A stretch of 64,000 nt of DNA, taken from positions 1,860,001 to 1,924,000 of the forward strand of contig CM076269.1 of the NCBI GenBank assembly GCA_038380795.1, read 5' to 3'. The position numbers were made by a program, and so were the translations under genes. The first letter of the stretch is position 1; the number at the start of each line of letters is the position of its first letter. Positions 28,201 to 39,262 of the stretch are shown here, one piece after another. This DNA is from Pyrocephalus nanus (Eukaryota; Chordata; Aves; Passeriformes; Tyrannidae). Under the pieces are notes generated by a model. It saw nothing but the letters and a program-made list of their open reading frames with translations, ran no database searches and had not been told where the DNA came from.

Positions 28201-28499
28201 GAGATTCCTGGCCACACAATTGTCTTCCTGCCTCTTTCCTCCCTGCCTATATGTCTTTGTTTTCCTCATGAAGTGGAGTTCAGTGATTTCCTGTACCTCC
28301 CTTACAGCCCAACACCCTTAAAGCAACATTGCTTAGCTGAAGTAAGGATCCACCTCAAAACTGAAGAAAGCCGTGGGAAGAACAACTGCAGTCAGTCAAG
28401 ACTGATCCAGCAAAAAAAAAAAGGAGTCTTGGGGCTCACATATACTCATCCCACCAGGAAAAGGTGGAAGGAAGCGTGTAGACCTCTGAGGTCATAAAC
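22231..28499. other. Intergenic 5' flank, no gene recognised
   Basis: Unique-looking DNA with a purine-rich patch at 23330-23420, TG-rich stretches near 24440 and 25160-25190, and a pyrimidine-rich tract at 26430-26860. No exon with convincing splice sites and family resemblance was found. Confidence 0.65.
26430..26860 (+). other. Pyrimidine-rich tract
   Basis: Long stretches dominated by C and T on the + strand (for example CTTCTTCTCTGTCTCCCTGTTG near 26717), with few runs of purines. Such tracts can adopt non-B structure or bind pyrimidine-tract proteins if transcribed. No coding content was recognised. Confidence 0.45.
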
Positions 28500-28788
28500 T
28501 CTGAGCAAGTTACTAATCTCCTCCACCTCTTCCTCACCCTCCCTCATCTGCTGCTCCATTCTGTTGCTGCTCCTGTACCTCTCCTGCCAGCAGGCTGCAG
28601 TCACCCCTTCCAGCTTCATCCTCCCCCTGCCCCAGACCCTCTCACTCCAACAGCTCCTTCAACCCATGCCCCTCTAACCTCCTCACCCCATAATCTTCCC
28701 TGATATCCTCTTCAGGCTCCTGTTTCCCTTTTACTTTCTCATTGCTTGTCTGCTTGCCAGAAGACCAGGTCCTCAGCCCCTCCTGACC

Positions 28789-28796
28789 CTTCCTGT
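28789..28796 (-). promoter_or_regulatory. ETS-family binding motif (ACAGGAAG on the minus strand)
   Basis: CTTCCTGT on the + strand is the reverse complement of ACAGGAAG, a good match to the site preferred by ERG/FLI1-type ETS factors. It lies about 200 bases upstream of the ATG. ETS factors drive many endothelial promoters, so the motif fits the gene, but an 8-base match alone is weak. A second GGAA core (minus strand) is near 28883. Confidence 0.35.
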
Positions 28797-28926
28797 CCTG
28801 CCTGTGGAGCCTCAGGAGCTTTTGGAAGCACGAAGCTTGGGACAAAGGGCAGTGTCAGGGCTGTGCCTGCAGCGGGACATCGCTTTCCTGACAGGCTTAT
28901 GCGTGTGTTTTGCACATGGTCATATC

Positions 28927-28932
28927 TTTTAA
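28927..28932 (+). promoter_or_regulatory. TATA-like element TTTTAA
   Basis: TTTTAA sits in CATATCTTTTAAGG, 67 bases before the A of the start codon. It is the only AT-rich TATA-like element between the GC-richer promoter and the ATG. Its function is inferred from spacing only. Confidence 0.3.
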
Positions 28933-28956
28933 GGCAGGGAGTTTTTTTCTGTGACA

Positions 28957-28998
28957 CAGAGGCTCTGCACCAGGCACTGCACAGCAACAGCATCACCA
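28957..28998 (+). other. ADGRL4: Inferred short 5' untranslated region of ADGRL4
   Basis: If transcription starts about 30 bases after the TTTTAA element at 28927-28932, the leader would be roughly 40 bases with no upstream ATG. The first base is a guess. Initiation further upstream would bring in an ATG at 28915 and possibly the one at 28898. Confidence 0.3.
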
Positions 28999-29020
28999 AT
29001 GAAACTGCTTCCATTCCTAG
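28999..29020 (+). CDS. ADGRL4: ADGRL4 exon 1, coding part (start of signal peptide)
   Basis: These 22 coding bases encode M-K-L-L-P-F-L plus the first base (G) of a valine codon, and are followed directly by a GTAGGT donor at 29021. The start was chosen because exon 2 needs an upstream exon ending in phase 1. This ATG supplies exactly that phase and gives MKLLPFL-V, matching the remembered human start MKRLPLL-V. The lysine and hydrophobic run form the n- and h-regions of a secretory signal peptide that continues into exon 2. The initiation context is weak, with C at -3 and A at +4. I see no other ATG between the inferred transcription start and this codon. An exon this short would be missed by ORF-length methods. 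Alternative upstream phase-1 starts (23334, 24565) were rejected because they give no signal peptide. Confidence 0.88.
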
Positions 29021-30530
29021 GTAGGTGCAATCTCCGTCCCCGGGGAGCGAGTGGCAGATGAGGAGGGAGTGGGATCTGGCAAGGGGAAATTGGTGTATTG
29101 GGATGGTGGAAAGCTGGGGGGGCACACGGGACTGAAAGTCCCCATAGAGTTGATCAGTGCTGCTACTTCATTCAGTAATTGCATGGTTAGTGTCATCCCA
29201 AAAACCAAATTCCACAAATACCTGTCTTTATCTCACCGTGGGTTTTGTACTGTAAAAAAAATCCCAAAAACATTGTGGGTTTCTGTGGGTTTGGTTTGGT
29301 TTGGTTTTTTCTTCTCTCTCTCTATCTGCTTGGGAGATTTTTAGATTTCACATGCTATAAACAGTAAAATGACAACAGAATCCTACAGGTTTCTGTTTTA
29401 ATGTCTGGAAAATGTTCTCTCAAAAACACAAGGAAAAGATTAAACTGGGCGATACCTAAATTGATTTGGATTATATATATTTGTTAAAAAATGTGTGTGT
29501 ATTTCATAGTCCTTTGAATTTTCCCTGAAATTTTAATTTGTCCAAGAAAACAATACCTAAGTGAAATGGCATGCAGCAATTAATCATGTAATTGTAACAC
29601 TAGGCTAGCAAATGTCCAGAATAATATTCAGGTAGGGAAAAGCAGAACTGCAGGGGAAGTCAGCATCCAAAAGGATCTTTGTGTTCTCCAACTTTCATTA
29701 TGTCCTGCTAACAATTTATAAAGTACAAAGTAAAAAACTTACTTTCCCTTCTGAGCTAAATGCCCTGTTTGTAACCCATTACAGGGTGTGTATAATAATT
29801 GTGTATAATAATACACAAAGCTGTTAGTTTTCTCAAAAGGAAAGATTCCTTTTTTCTTTGTGATGAAAATCATATGCATTCATACAGTGGAAAAGTACTT
29901 ATGCCATTTAGGAATCATCCAATGGGTGGGGGGAAAAAAAAAAAAGAAGACAATACTTTCATAACAAGGAAATGGCATTTTAAGAGATTAAATTTAAATA
30001 ATTTGGGTAAGTTTTTAAGCCATGTTGTCATAATGCTGTAAATACGTGACGTATCATCTTAATCTCTCAGACCGTGCCTATGTGTTAGTTATGGAGCTGC
30101 TTATAAAAATAAAAAGTCTTATTAGGGGAGCCCTCCTTGGTATTTTTCCCTTGGATGTGCAGGGCAGTTTGGATTATACTCAATACATAATTCAGAGTGC
30201 AAATAAATGCTGTGCTTTACTGGAAAGCACCAGAGAGCTTTGAAAGCCATCCAAATGTTTTCCCCAGATCACTGAGTAACTCCTATCTTGTTTACCAATT
30301 TTATGCTGGTTGAGAACACACACAAATTCTCAGTCTGTGGTCTCTGCTGCTTTCCCAAAGAAGCCCCTGCAGTTGGTGGCCCTTGCCCCATCCTGCAACA
30401 GAGCTGAGTCTGTGCTGATGAGTTCACCCGAACACACCCATCTTGTGGAAATCTTTGGCCCAGATCTTGTTTTAAATCTCACAATTGTGTTTTCAGATAA
30501 TGACACAAGCCTGATTTTCCTTTGTTCCAG
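29021..30530 (+). other. ADGRL4: ADGRL4 intron 1 (phase 1, 1.5 kb)
   Basis: The intron runs from the GTAGGT donor to the TTGTTCCAG acceptor. A TGAC string about 30 bases before the acceptor (ATAATGACAC) could serve as branch point. It holds a (GGTTT)n stretch near 29288-29310, an A-rich run near 29934-29944, and AT-rich unique sequence. The GTGTATAATAAT string occurs twice near 29790-29812. I see no coding exon or interspersed repeat inside. Confidence 0.85.
29288..29310. repeat. (GGTTT)n short repeat in intron 1
   Basis: About four GGTTT units ending in a T run. Confidence 0.8.
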
Positions 30531-30680
30531 TTCTGATCTCCAGTCTGCTGGACTATGGCTGCACTTCTGCAAGCTGTAACATGACATGCCACAAAGATGC
30601 CCGGTGTGAAGTTCAGGGTGGCACCACGGGCTGCTACTGCTCACAGGGATACACAGGGAACGGGATAACGTTCTGTTACG
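30531..30680 (+). CDS. ADGRL4: ADGRL4 exon 2 (signal peptide end and EGF-like domain 1)
   Basis: The exon is 150 bases, phase 1 at both ends, bounded by a pyrimidine-rich acceptor (TTTTCCTTTGTTCCAG) and a GTAAAC donor. Residues 8-57 complete the signal peptide (VLISSLLDYG) and form one EGF-like domain. Its six cysteines are at residues 23, 27, 33, 42, 44 and 56, with the typical C-x-C (C42-Y-C44) and the G-Y-x-G-N-G turn before the last cysteine. Residue 18 is an extra cysteine near the signal cleavage region; as I recall, human has one there too. N24-M-T is a possible N-glycosylation site. There is no calcium-binding D-x-N-E start, so this EGF is probably not calcium-binding. The closest family match is the first EGF of ADGRL4, sharing the CYC and GNG patterns. 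Confidence 0.94.
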
Positions 30681-31657
30681 GTAAACACACCTTACCTACA
30701 CGAGTTTTTGTTATGTGCTCGCTTGAAAAACTGACTCAGGAGCCCACTGGCTCGAGGATTAAGCTTTGTGTCTCGACAGCACACACTAAAATCTTTTCAA
30801 AGCCAAAAACTTCAGTGTTTTCTGAGAAATTCTACAGCTTCCCCTGAGCTTGGTGTTTGAACACACCACACCATGCATCCCAGCTGAGCATGACCCGTTT
30901 TCCAGCTTTCCTTTTTCCCCTGGCAGTTGCTAATGCATCTTTGCTGGTTTATCTTCAGCAATTTCACTCGTGACTCAGGACTTTCTGAAGCTTGGAGATG
31001 GCCTGATGGCCGCTTTTACAGCCCTCACCTCCCTTTCCCACACACGTAGCACGCAGCCACTCTTCCCAGTAGCTGATCACAATCAAATAACACAGCTCCT
31101 GGGCTGCTCCAGGAGACTGAGGAGCTGTGTGTGCAGCAGAGACAGGGCCAGTGATGATTTTTCCACTCCAGCTGTTTGCATGAGAAATATGCCAGAAATC
31201 CTGTGAAGAGGTCTGCTTTTGGATGCCTCTATCTTCCATCCAAAGAAAATGATATTTTTTTTTCCTGCCTTCATTTTTGAGTTGTTCTCTGCTATGAATA
31301 GCTCTAATACTTATTTCCACTGTCAGATATAGCTGTGTCCAGGCCAAAATTCATATGAATCTTGTCAGTTTTCAGTATCCTGAGAAGTAGTTATGAATAG
31401 TAACCATCTATTTGCTCCATTTCTGCGTTTAAGCACCTTGGGAAATTTAGCACTCAGTGTTCAGCAGGTTTGCTGTGAGCACAGGTAAGCAGCCCACGTG
31501 CAGTTTGGGTTTTTATTGCTCATTTGCTGTGGTGTACTTGGAAGTGTGCTTGTTTAGGAAAATACAGAATGCCTTTTTCCTAAGAAAGCTGTCTACCCCT
31601 TCTGTAAGCTGGGAATGCTTAGAGAGGAACATAGCTGGCTAAACCAACAAACAATAG

Positions 31658-32090
31658 GGAATCACAAAATCCCAGAATAATTTATTTTGGAAGAGATTTC
31701 TGAAGGTCATCTGGTCCAGCTCCCCACTCAGAGCAGGTTCAACTCAGAGAAGGTGGCTTGGGGCTGAGCTTTGAGTATCTGCAAGGATGAAAACTCTGCC
31801 TCTCTGGTCCCTTCTTCCAGTGTCTGACCATCATAATTTTGAAAACTGTTTTCTAATATCTGTTTGATGTTTCTCTTGTTGCAGCTTGTAACTTTTGCCT
31901 CCCATGTGCACTTACTACTGTACATTTCTAATAATAGTTCAGCTTCATCTCCTCTATAATCCCTCATGACCTATCATTAGGTAGCTGTAGGCAGCTATAA
32001 GTGTTTCCCCTTTACCTTCCCATCCTAAGTCTGAATACTCTCAGTTCTCTCAGTCTCCTCTTTGCATCAAGTGTCATGTAGTTTCTAAAT
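31658..32090 (-). mobile_element. CR1 LINE 3' end, antisense
   Basis: Read on the + strand it begins with AATCACAAAATCCCAGAATA and then GGTCATCTGGTCCAGCTCCC, the reverse complement of the CR1 3' terminus. Further inside come the antisense landmarks TTTTCTAATATCTG, CCCTCATGACCTATCATTAG and TCTCAGTCTCCTC. It is more diverged than the copy at 6988, so older. It lies about 1 kb inside intron 2, opposite to ADGRL4 transcription. The inner limit is approximate. Confidence 0.88.
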
Positions 32091-34950
32091 ATATTTACTG
32101 AATTTAAGGCTCACCTTGCCCTAAATACAGGTTAATCATTATTTTTCTATCAAAAATAGTCTATCTCTGGTCAAAAGTAGAATAAGAAGAAATGCCCTTC
32201 ACAACACTAGTATGGCATTTGCACTTTTTCAATTTTACTGCCATGAAAAAGTTGGTTGATTTGAAAGACAAGTGCACATTATGTTTGCAGAGTCAAGGGC
32301 CTACACTTGTGAATAATGCAGAGAAGGAGGAAAGCCAACTCAATTTTAGCAATGCTTCCTGGAACAAATCAAACCAGCACTTACTTATCTAGCATCATAT
32401 GGTACCCATTACGTTGTCTGTACTTTTCTAGAAAGCTGTGATTATGAATCATCATTTAAACTTTCAGTAAAGATACCTGTTGTTCTCACTGACACGACTG
32501 ATGTTCTTAAATCCATCCATTATGTAGGTACCCATTATAATATTATTAAATCCACTTGTGTGAGGACAGGTTTATCTTACTTTCCATGGCTTTTTGTCTC
32601 ATATAGAACCTTTTTCTCACTTTCTCTTTTACCTGTATTTTCTTAGGGAAACCTACATTTAAAATCCAAAAAACCCCAATTATTGAGCACTTAAAGAAAA
32701 TTCAGTGCAGTGAAATATGCATTCACAAATCTTGTGAATCAGTTAATTGTTTATTAATAATTATACTCAGCGCTTGGAAACTCAAGTCTTTAAAATAAAA
32801 TTTCTACTGTCAGTCCGGGCAAAGGAGCTGTATTTGTGGTGCTTTGCAGTTAAGTGGCAGTGGTCTGAGGCAAGCCTCGTGTCAGGAGACCAACATTTTC
32901 TCTGCTAAAATACCTCAGCAACCACCAAAGCCACTTCCCCTCCAGCTAAGCAGCAAAGCTTGTGTCAGAACTGTGTGGCTGCTGGCCCTGAAAGAGGGAC
33001 GATGTTTCTCTGGGGCAGCAAGTTGCACGGTGCATTATTAATATTGTGCAGCAGTCCTCTAATAGCATAAAAAAGGAACCTGAATTTTAATTGGGTGGGC
33101 TCTCTAAAGGGTTAGAAATATAGGCTACACCCTATCATAAATAGTTTAAAGCCATGAAAACGTAAAGCAAAGCCTGAGTTGTTTAATGATGTATGAGGTC
33201 TTGCTGTTCTGTGTGGCGAAAGCAGCAGGTGTGTCTGCTGTTCTAGGGATAGCTACCCATTTTTATTCAGTTAATAATCTTGGGCTTTTACAGGGATAGT
33301 GCAGTCATCTTCAAAAGTGATCATCAATTATGTGCTAATGCAGGCCTTTTCTAAAGAGTATATAGAGTACATTGTGTTTATGTGTTTGCCCTTTTAGTTA
33401 TTTAAATAGGTTGTGAAAGTCATGATTAGTGCCAACAACAGTAGTAATTTTGCAAAATGTGGAACCCACTTCGTTGTGCTTATCCTGGTAGACAATTAAA
33501 CCAGAGCAGCCATTGTTTTGAGGCTTTATCTTGGAACAAGCAGTTCAAATTCCTTCTCCTTGTAAAAATGTTGAACAGAAAATGCTAGTTTTCAGGTTAG
33601 TCCTCTTAAGCTTTTATAGATGAGAAACTCTTCCTTTTTATTTAGAGCTACATTCTCACTGTTTTTGAAAGGTTTACATTCACTTCTCTGCTTTCACTTG
33701 CTTGTAACACCTCTTAAATACTTGTAAATGTTATTTCTTTGCTAGCCCTGTCTTTTCAATGTGACACACTTAAACCTTTTCCCTGGAGTTTACTGTGCTG
33801 CGAAAGGCAATAATGTCCTGTTACATTTATATCCCAGCACCATTATTGATGAATCATGAATCACTGATGTCAGCATACCTTAGGAATGGGGTTTGTTAGT
33901 TTTGACTTTGCTCCCTTTGCCAGCTGGCTAAGTGACTGCAGAGAGCTCAAGATTATTGGATTTGCTGTGTATAGATAAAGACACATAGATATGAATTTAA
34001 TTTCCTGGTGTCAAAGTCATGGCTTTTAAAATAATTATCCTCTTACAATCTTTCCCTCAAGATTTCAACCACTTTAAATTAGGTCATGTTTTGGACTTTC
34101 TGAAGGCATACTTTGGCCAGTCTAACAAAAAGCTAATCCTCCTCCTAATCTCATTGTCTTCAGTAAGAATATGTGCAGGAATGCACATAGTCAGGAGAGT
34201 AACTGATTGTGGTATCTGGCCTCTTTTGTATATTGGAATTATAACTTACATAGCAATAAATTCCTTCTACACAGTATCTTCCAGAAAGCCATAAATGAGT
34301 CACCTTGTCAAGCTTTACACCTCTGAGGTACAAAATATATACCAGTCTTCTTACTTATTCTTTTGTATTTATATTTCTTGTTTTATGCAGTATTAGATGA
34401 GAAAGAAAGACCTCTGATAATACAGCTATTTTCTTTTTAGGACTCTGTTCTTGGGCAGATGTGAATTCTGTGAATATAATGCATGAGGCTTTAGCTTCAC
34501 ATTATCATACACCTAATTGAAGCAACATGGGCTAAAGCTCTTGGCATAAAAATTAAACATAAAATTATATCCAGATAAGACTGATTTATAGACAAGTTAA
34601 ATTCCTTTTATGGGAAAATTCTGTGGATTTTTTACAGATAAATAGGACTACATTTGGCACTTTTGTAAATGGACTGATATCAAAAGAGTCGGACATACAA
34701 ATTGGGTGTCGCTCATAATCCCAGCTTTCTTCCAAAAGAAAATTAAAGGAAACAAACAGAATTTCAGATCTTTTAGAGAAGATTGGGGTGGAAGTAAAAC
34801 TTCCCAGAAGCCAATATTTTATTTCTAAAACAAAGGGGGAAAATGAGTTGGCATCAGTGATGCTTTCCTAAGCAGCTCTGCTGTTTCAATACTGGCTGCT
34901 TCTTGATTGCTGACTGCCAATTTGCTGCTTTGCTGGCACACTGCAGGAAA

Positions 34951-34986
34951 TTAAAGTAAACAGCGTGATCACAGTGTTTACTTTAA
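34951..34986. promoter_or_regulatory. Perfect inverted repeat with paired FOX motifs
   Basis: The arm TTAAAGTAAACA (34951-34962) is matched perfectly by TGTTTACTTTAA (34975-34986). The 12-base spacer itself contains the palindrome GTGATCAC. Each arm holds a forkhead core (GTAAACA / TGTTTAC), so two FOX sites face each other 19 bases apart. Forkhead factors act in endothelium, the tissue of ADGRL4 (established knowledge). Enhancer function is inference. Confidence 0.45.
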
Positions 34987-37900
34987 CTTTCTAAAATACG
35001 GAAGGAAAATGGAGCAGTGCTGTTTGTTCCAGGAGGGGAGGCAGGCAAGCAGGAAAAGCCTGAGCACAATATCCCTCCCAGATATCCCCACACAATATTC
35101 CCTTGTAAATGTCACTCGCAAATTAGACGGCAGGACTAATCAGTCTGACTTGTAAAATAGTTACAGCTCTTCCAGAAATATTGAGCAGGGACCTGGGCTG
35201 TCAGGGAAACTCTGTGCTGAAGCAAGGCACTAGCTCTGCTCCTAAAGTGAAATGTAGGAAGATTTATCGTTTTCCAGAGGCAAAAAAATACATCAGTGCA
35301 AAGTGGTGTTTTATATCAAAATGCAGAATCCCTCCTAGAACACAGGGCAACTGGTGCAATCTCCGCTGAAGCAAATTGAAAGCCTACTCAATATCTGAAC
35401 ACAAACTTATTTTCTTGTTTTACTGAGGGTCAAACGACCAACTCTCTGGCTTTTGCCACTATAAAAAGGAGCTCTCCTGTGAGAACTCGGTTCCTTGCTC
35501 TAACATGATGTCACTGTGTCCCACCACTGGCTTTTATTGCAGTCACTGAATTTGGTTTGATTCATCGTTGTCATTGTTGCCAATCTGCAGCACCCAACTG
35601 GTGTGTAATTTTGAGGGCGTTTTTACTTTCAAATTAATCGTTTTGTTCTATCCAGAAGTGTTCATCAATGGAAAATGATCTAATCCAAATGCTGTTTCCA
35701 CCAGAGGAGAATATTTTTTACTACTTTTTTGGTACCAGCAGGCGTACATCACTGGATGTCACTTCTGTGTTTACCAAACAGTCTGAAATCACTGATATGG
35801 AAGATCCAATCCACACACTTCCTAAATTCATTTCACTGCTATCAGTTACCACAAGCTATAAAAAGGCAGATTGCAGCTGCTCTAGCATAGCACAGCAGGA
35901 GAAAGATATGCCTTAGCCAAACACTAATAACAGGGCTCCACTCAGCGTTTGACAGCTTCAAAAATGTGGGATGTGCTGTGCAGGAGGCCAAAGCAGACCT
36001 CCAGTGCCCCAGCCCCTTGGACATGCTCCTCGTAGCCTCTGGGTTCATCTCACTCTTCCTTACCCCTTTTTGCTTTTCCCTGCTCCTCCTGCATCTCCCA
36101 GTCTCTGCTGGTTTGCCTCTAAATTCTGCTGGAGCATTTACATGGTTTCAGGGTGGAGCATGGTGAAAACTGAGCATGAGCCGTGTGAGAGGGCAGGGAT
36201 CATCTTCAAGTTCAGAACTCCTACTGCAGGTTTAGGTGGCTGGCTTTTTGGTCAGCCCAAGAATTGCTGGGAAGGCACCATCCTGGTTTTTGCACATATA
36301 GGTATTATATTTAATTAAATCTGTGCCTTCATGCTTCCTCTCCAGGGGACAGAAAGTTTTCTTCCCTCACATGTTTTCTCTGTTCATAATGCAGCAGAAT
36401 GTTTTTCCACTTTTCTTGAAGTGCAGAGATCGACTGCTGAGCTCTGAGAGGTTACCCAGCTGAGGTATCTTGATCCCACATTCCAGATTAAATCTGTAGG
36501 CAGATCATGGGATTGAAAAGTCTGGACAGATTAGCTGGGAGGATTTGATATTCTGGTGCATGACAGTCCACTTGCCTGGGAAGGCGTGGGTGTTAACATT
36601 CACAGAGTGGGTTCCTGGCCATTTGGGGACCTGCAGCTTTATGTATGGCTTTTGCCTTTTCATGTGCAAGATGTCACACTTTTCTGTGGATTTGGGAAGG
36701 GCCTGATGGCTGTGATGTCTGCAGACTGCTGGGGACTAACCAGCTGCTGCATGGTTGCCTTCCAGTCACAAAGGATAGAGCCACATTTATGCTCCCGAAA
36801 ACAGCCATGCCCTTGGCTGACAGTGTTAGTCAAAACAGCTTCTGCAGGCTTGGATTTCGTGTTTAAAACTGAAATTGCCTCTTGCAGCCAGCTGCTTCTG
36901 AAAGTATATTTCAGTTGAAACTTTTAAGAGTAGATGAGGAATTCGAAAGGGGAGAGTGTGCTGAGCCAGGCAGAAAACAGTACAGGATGTTTGCAGTAAC
37001 AATACAATCCTGCCGACTAAGACACAGTGGAGGCTGTCTCGTTCCAATTCTCTTCCCTCTGTAAATGGCTGGGCCCATAAAATTTGGACTCAAAGAGTTT
37101 TAAGCGTTCAAAGTGCCAAATCCAGTTTCCTCACTCGTATGGAAAAATCCCACCCAGCTCCTCACTTTGAATGGGATAGAGAGGAATCTTCAGAGGGTTA
37201 ACTCTTCCCCTTACTGCCAGAAAACACAATTTGCCTGAGCCAAAGATACAGCCCCCAATAACCACTTGTGAGACTGACCCTGACTTTAAGAATCCTTGGA
37301 CAAAGTCCATTTTAGGGACTTTTTAGATAGACTCATTACATTCACATATTTGAGAAGAAAAAAAGTCATCTCTATCTTTTTTTAAGGGTTTTGTTTACAT
37401 TTTCTGGAAGCGATACTCAGAGCGTGACTAAAATAAAGTAACGCATTTTTTTTGAAAGGAGCAGAAACAAACAAAACTTCCTCTTGTTATATCTTTAATC
37501 ATATCCAGTCTCTCTTTTAAATTAGTCCTGTTTGCATCTAAAAAGAGTTTTTTAAAGAGTGTGTAGATGATGTGGTAGAAAAGACTTATTTGTCTCTCTC
37601 AAAAATGTACCCAAACTTTCAGGCTGATCAGCTGCACATGGATGGTTTCTTACTTGTTTAATTCAAAATGTGTTTTAACCCTTGCCAAATAATGCTAATT
37701 TCCTTTCTTGAGAAAATACTCCTTTCATCCTGCTTTATGCTACTAAGAATCAGTATGTTACATGTTTAGAGGATGTGGGAAAATTCATTTAAGGAGCTTT
37801 AAACGTATAATTTCAGAGTCTGCTTACTTTGTGTTTACCAGAGATATGATTCCTTTCCTGTGTCTCTAACATCTGAAGTGGTCCCAGAAGGTCCAGCAGT

Positions 37901-38741
37901 AACAATACACTCTTTTTACTTGCTGGTCTGAAGTAAAAGGATGGAAAGTATTTCCAGAACATGTGTGCTTGTACAGGTATATCAAATGCACACAGTTTTG
38001 TACACAGGAACCTGTGTATCAGTAGGCATGTGAATAAAGAGTAGAATTTTCTATCAAAAAAAAATGTAAGCCAGTCTCAAAATGATCAATTTTACTCATT
38101 CTGTGGTTACACAGTTGAAATTAGCTTTGTTAGGGAAAGACCAGGATTTATTGGAAAGAAATTGCTTTCACACATTCCAGTTTCTTGAGACTTGGACATG
38201 GCAGAGGCCACTGCAACCATCAGACTCTGCAGCTGCCTTTGGGGCTATGAAGTCAGTGCTACCCACGTAACAAGGGAAGTATCATCAGGAACTGCACACA
38301 CAAGAGATGATGTCATTTCTGCATATATAATATCCCAGCAGTCTGCTATACTCATTTTACTTTTGTCCCTGTAACTCTATATTGAATTCATAGAGTTCAA
38401 GAGAAGAGTGTTCTTTTCGGGACCTTTTTTTTTTTTTTAATCCCTGTATTTTAATTGCTGTTTTTTTTGATTTCCTCTGCCAGAATAAACTAGCCAGGAG
38501 TGGTGAAGTTTTACGTAACCACATCTGAAACGTGTAATTTATCTAGGATGATATGCTGGTGCACAATTTTTCTGTGTATGACTGAAAAATTGCCAGCTGA
38601 GCTGCTGGCAGACGGAATATCAAACCCAGCTCAGCCCCGTGTGTAAGAGAGAGTTTAAGAAGGTAATTGACACTTTGGGCCTCTATTTGCCAAAGAAAGA
38701 GATAATGACGTTCCCCAAGAAGATTAGAATCTAACCAAACA

Positions 38742-38765
38742 TTGTGCTCTAAATATAGAGCACAA
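38742..38765. promoter_or_regulatory. Hairpin centred on a MEF2 motif
   Basis: TTGTGCTCTA (38742-38751) and TAGAGCACAA (38756-38765) are perfect reverse complements around a 4-base loop (AATA). The centre, CTAAATATAG at 38749-38758, fully fits the MEF2 consensus YTAWWWWTAR. It could be a MEF2 site or a small stem-loop in the intron RNA. Confidence 0.45.
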
Positions 38766-38909
38766 AGCCAGGTGATGTTTGTGAAAATGCTGCTGGAGGA
38801 GGAGGGGGCTGGAGAACTGCGATTTTTGCACTGTATATTTATTTTTTTTTTTCGGTACACAGATTTAATTTAGAGATTATGGCTTGAAAATGAAATTTAC
38901 AGTATGTGT

Positions 38910-39262
38910 GTTTTTCGGCGATAAGAAATTGATTTCGTGACCTTGGTACACGCTAATTGAAATATCTGGCGGCGTGTTTTTGCTGAGGTTAAAAGGAAGC
39001 CACACACACACGCCTGGACCCGCATTCTTCTTTCACCTTGAACCGCGCGGTTAATCACGGCCGCAATCACGGGCAGGAAGGAAGGAAGCTGCCGTTTCAC
39101 TGGGGTACAAGGAAGCTGAATAATCTCTGCTCATTGTCTGAGGGGTAGGTTGTTGTGTGATGGCTTCAGGCTGAGTTTAGGAGGTTCTCGACTGTTTAAG
39201 ATGGAGACCCGTGGCGAGTTTAACGTCCAGCGAGCCTCGACTGCCGTGGCAGGAACAGCGGC
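38910..39262. other. CpG-rich patch in intron 2
   Basis: I count a little over 20 CpG dinucleotides here, far above the surrounding intron. The 12-base palindrome AACCGCGCGGTT lies at 39041-39052, a short CA run precedes it (39000-39010), and several CGGCG and GCGG strings are present. No exon or ORF of note was found. It may be an intragenic regulatory element. Confidence 0.4.

Larger units (their letters stand above)
28500..28956 (+). promoter_or_regulatory. Inferred ADGRL4 promoter region
   Basis: This lies directly upstream of the first coding exon. The 28500-28760 part is strongly pyrimidine-rich on the + strand (many CTCC and TCCC runs), the 28790-28890 part has moderate G+C, and an AT-rich element follows. 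It is not a CpG island. That fits a tissue-restricted promoter better than a housekeeping one, though this is inference. Position relative to exon 1 is the main evidence. Confidence 0.5.

Noticed and set aside
30581..30847. 88-codon open frame starting at the ATG in the first EGF exon
   Set aside because: It is the real exon 2 frame entered at M25 and read past the splice donor into intron 2. The true coding part ends at 30680.
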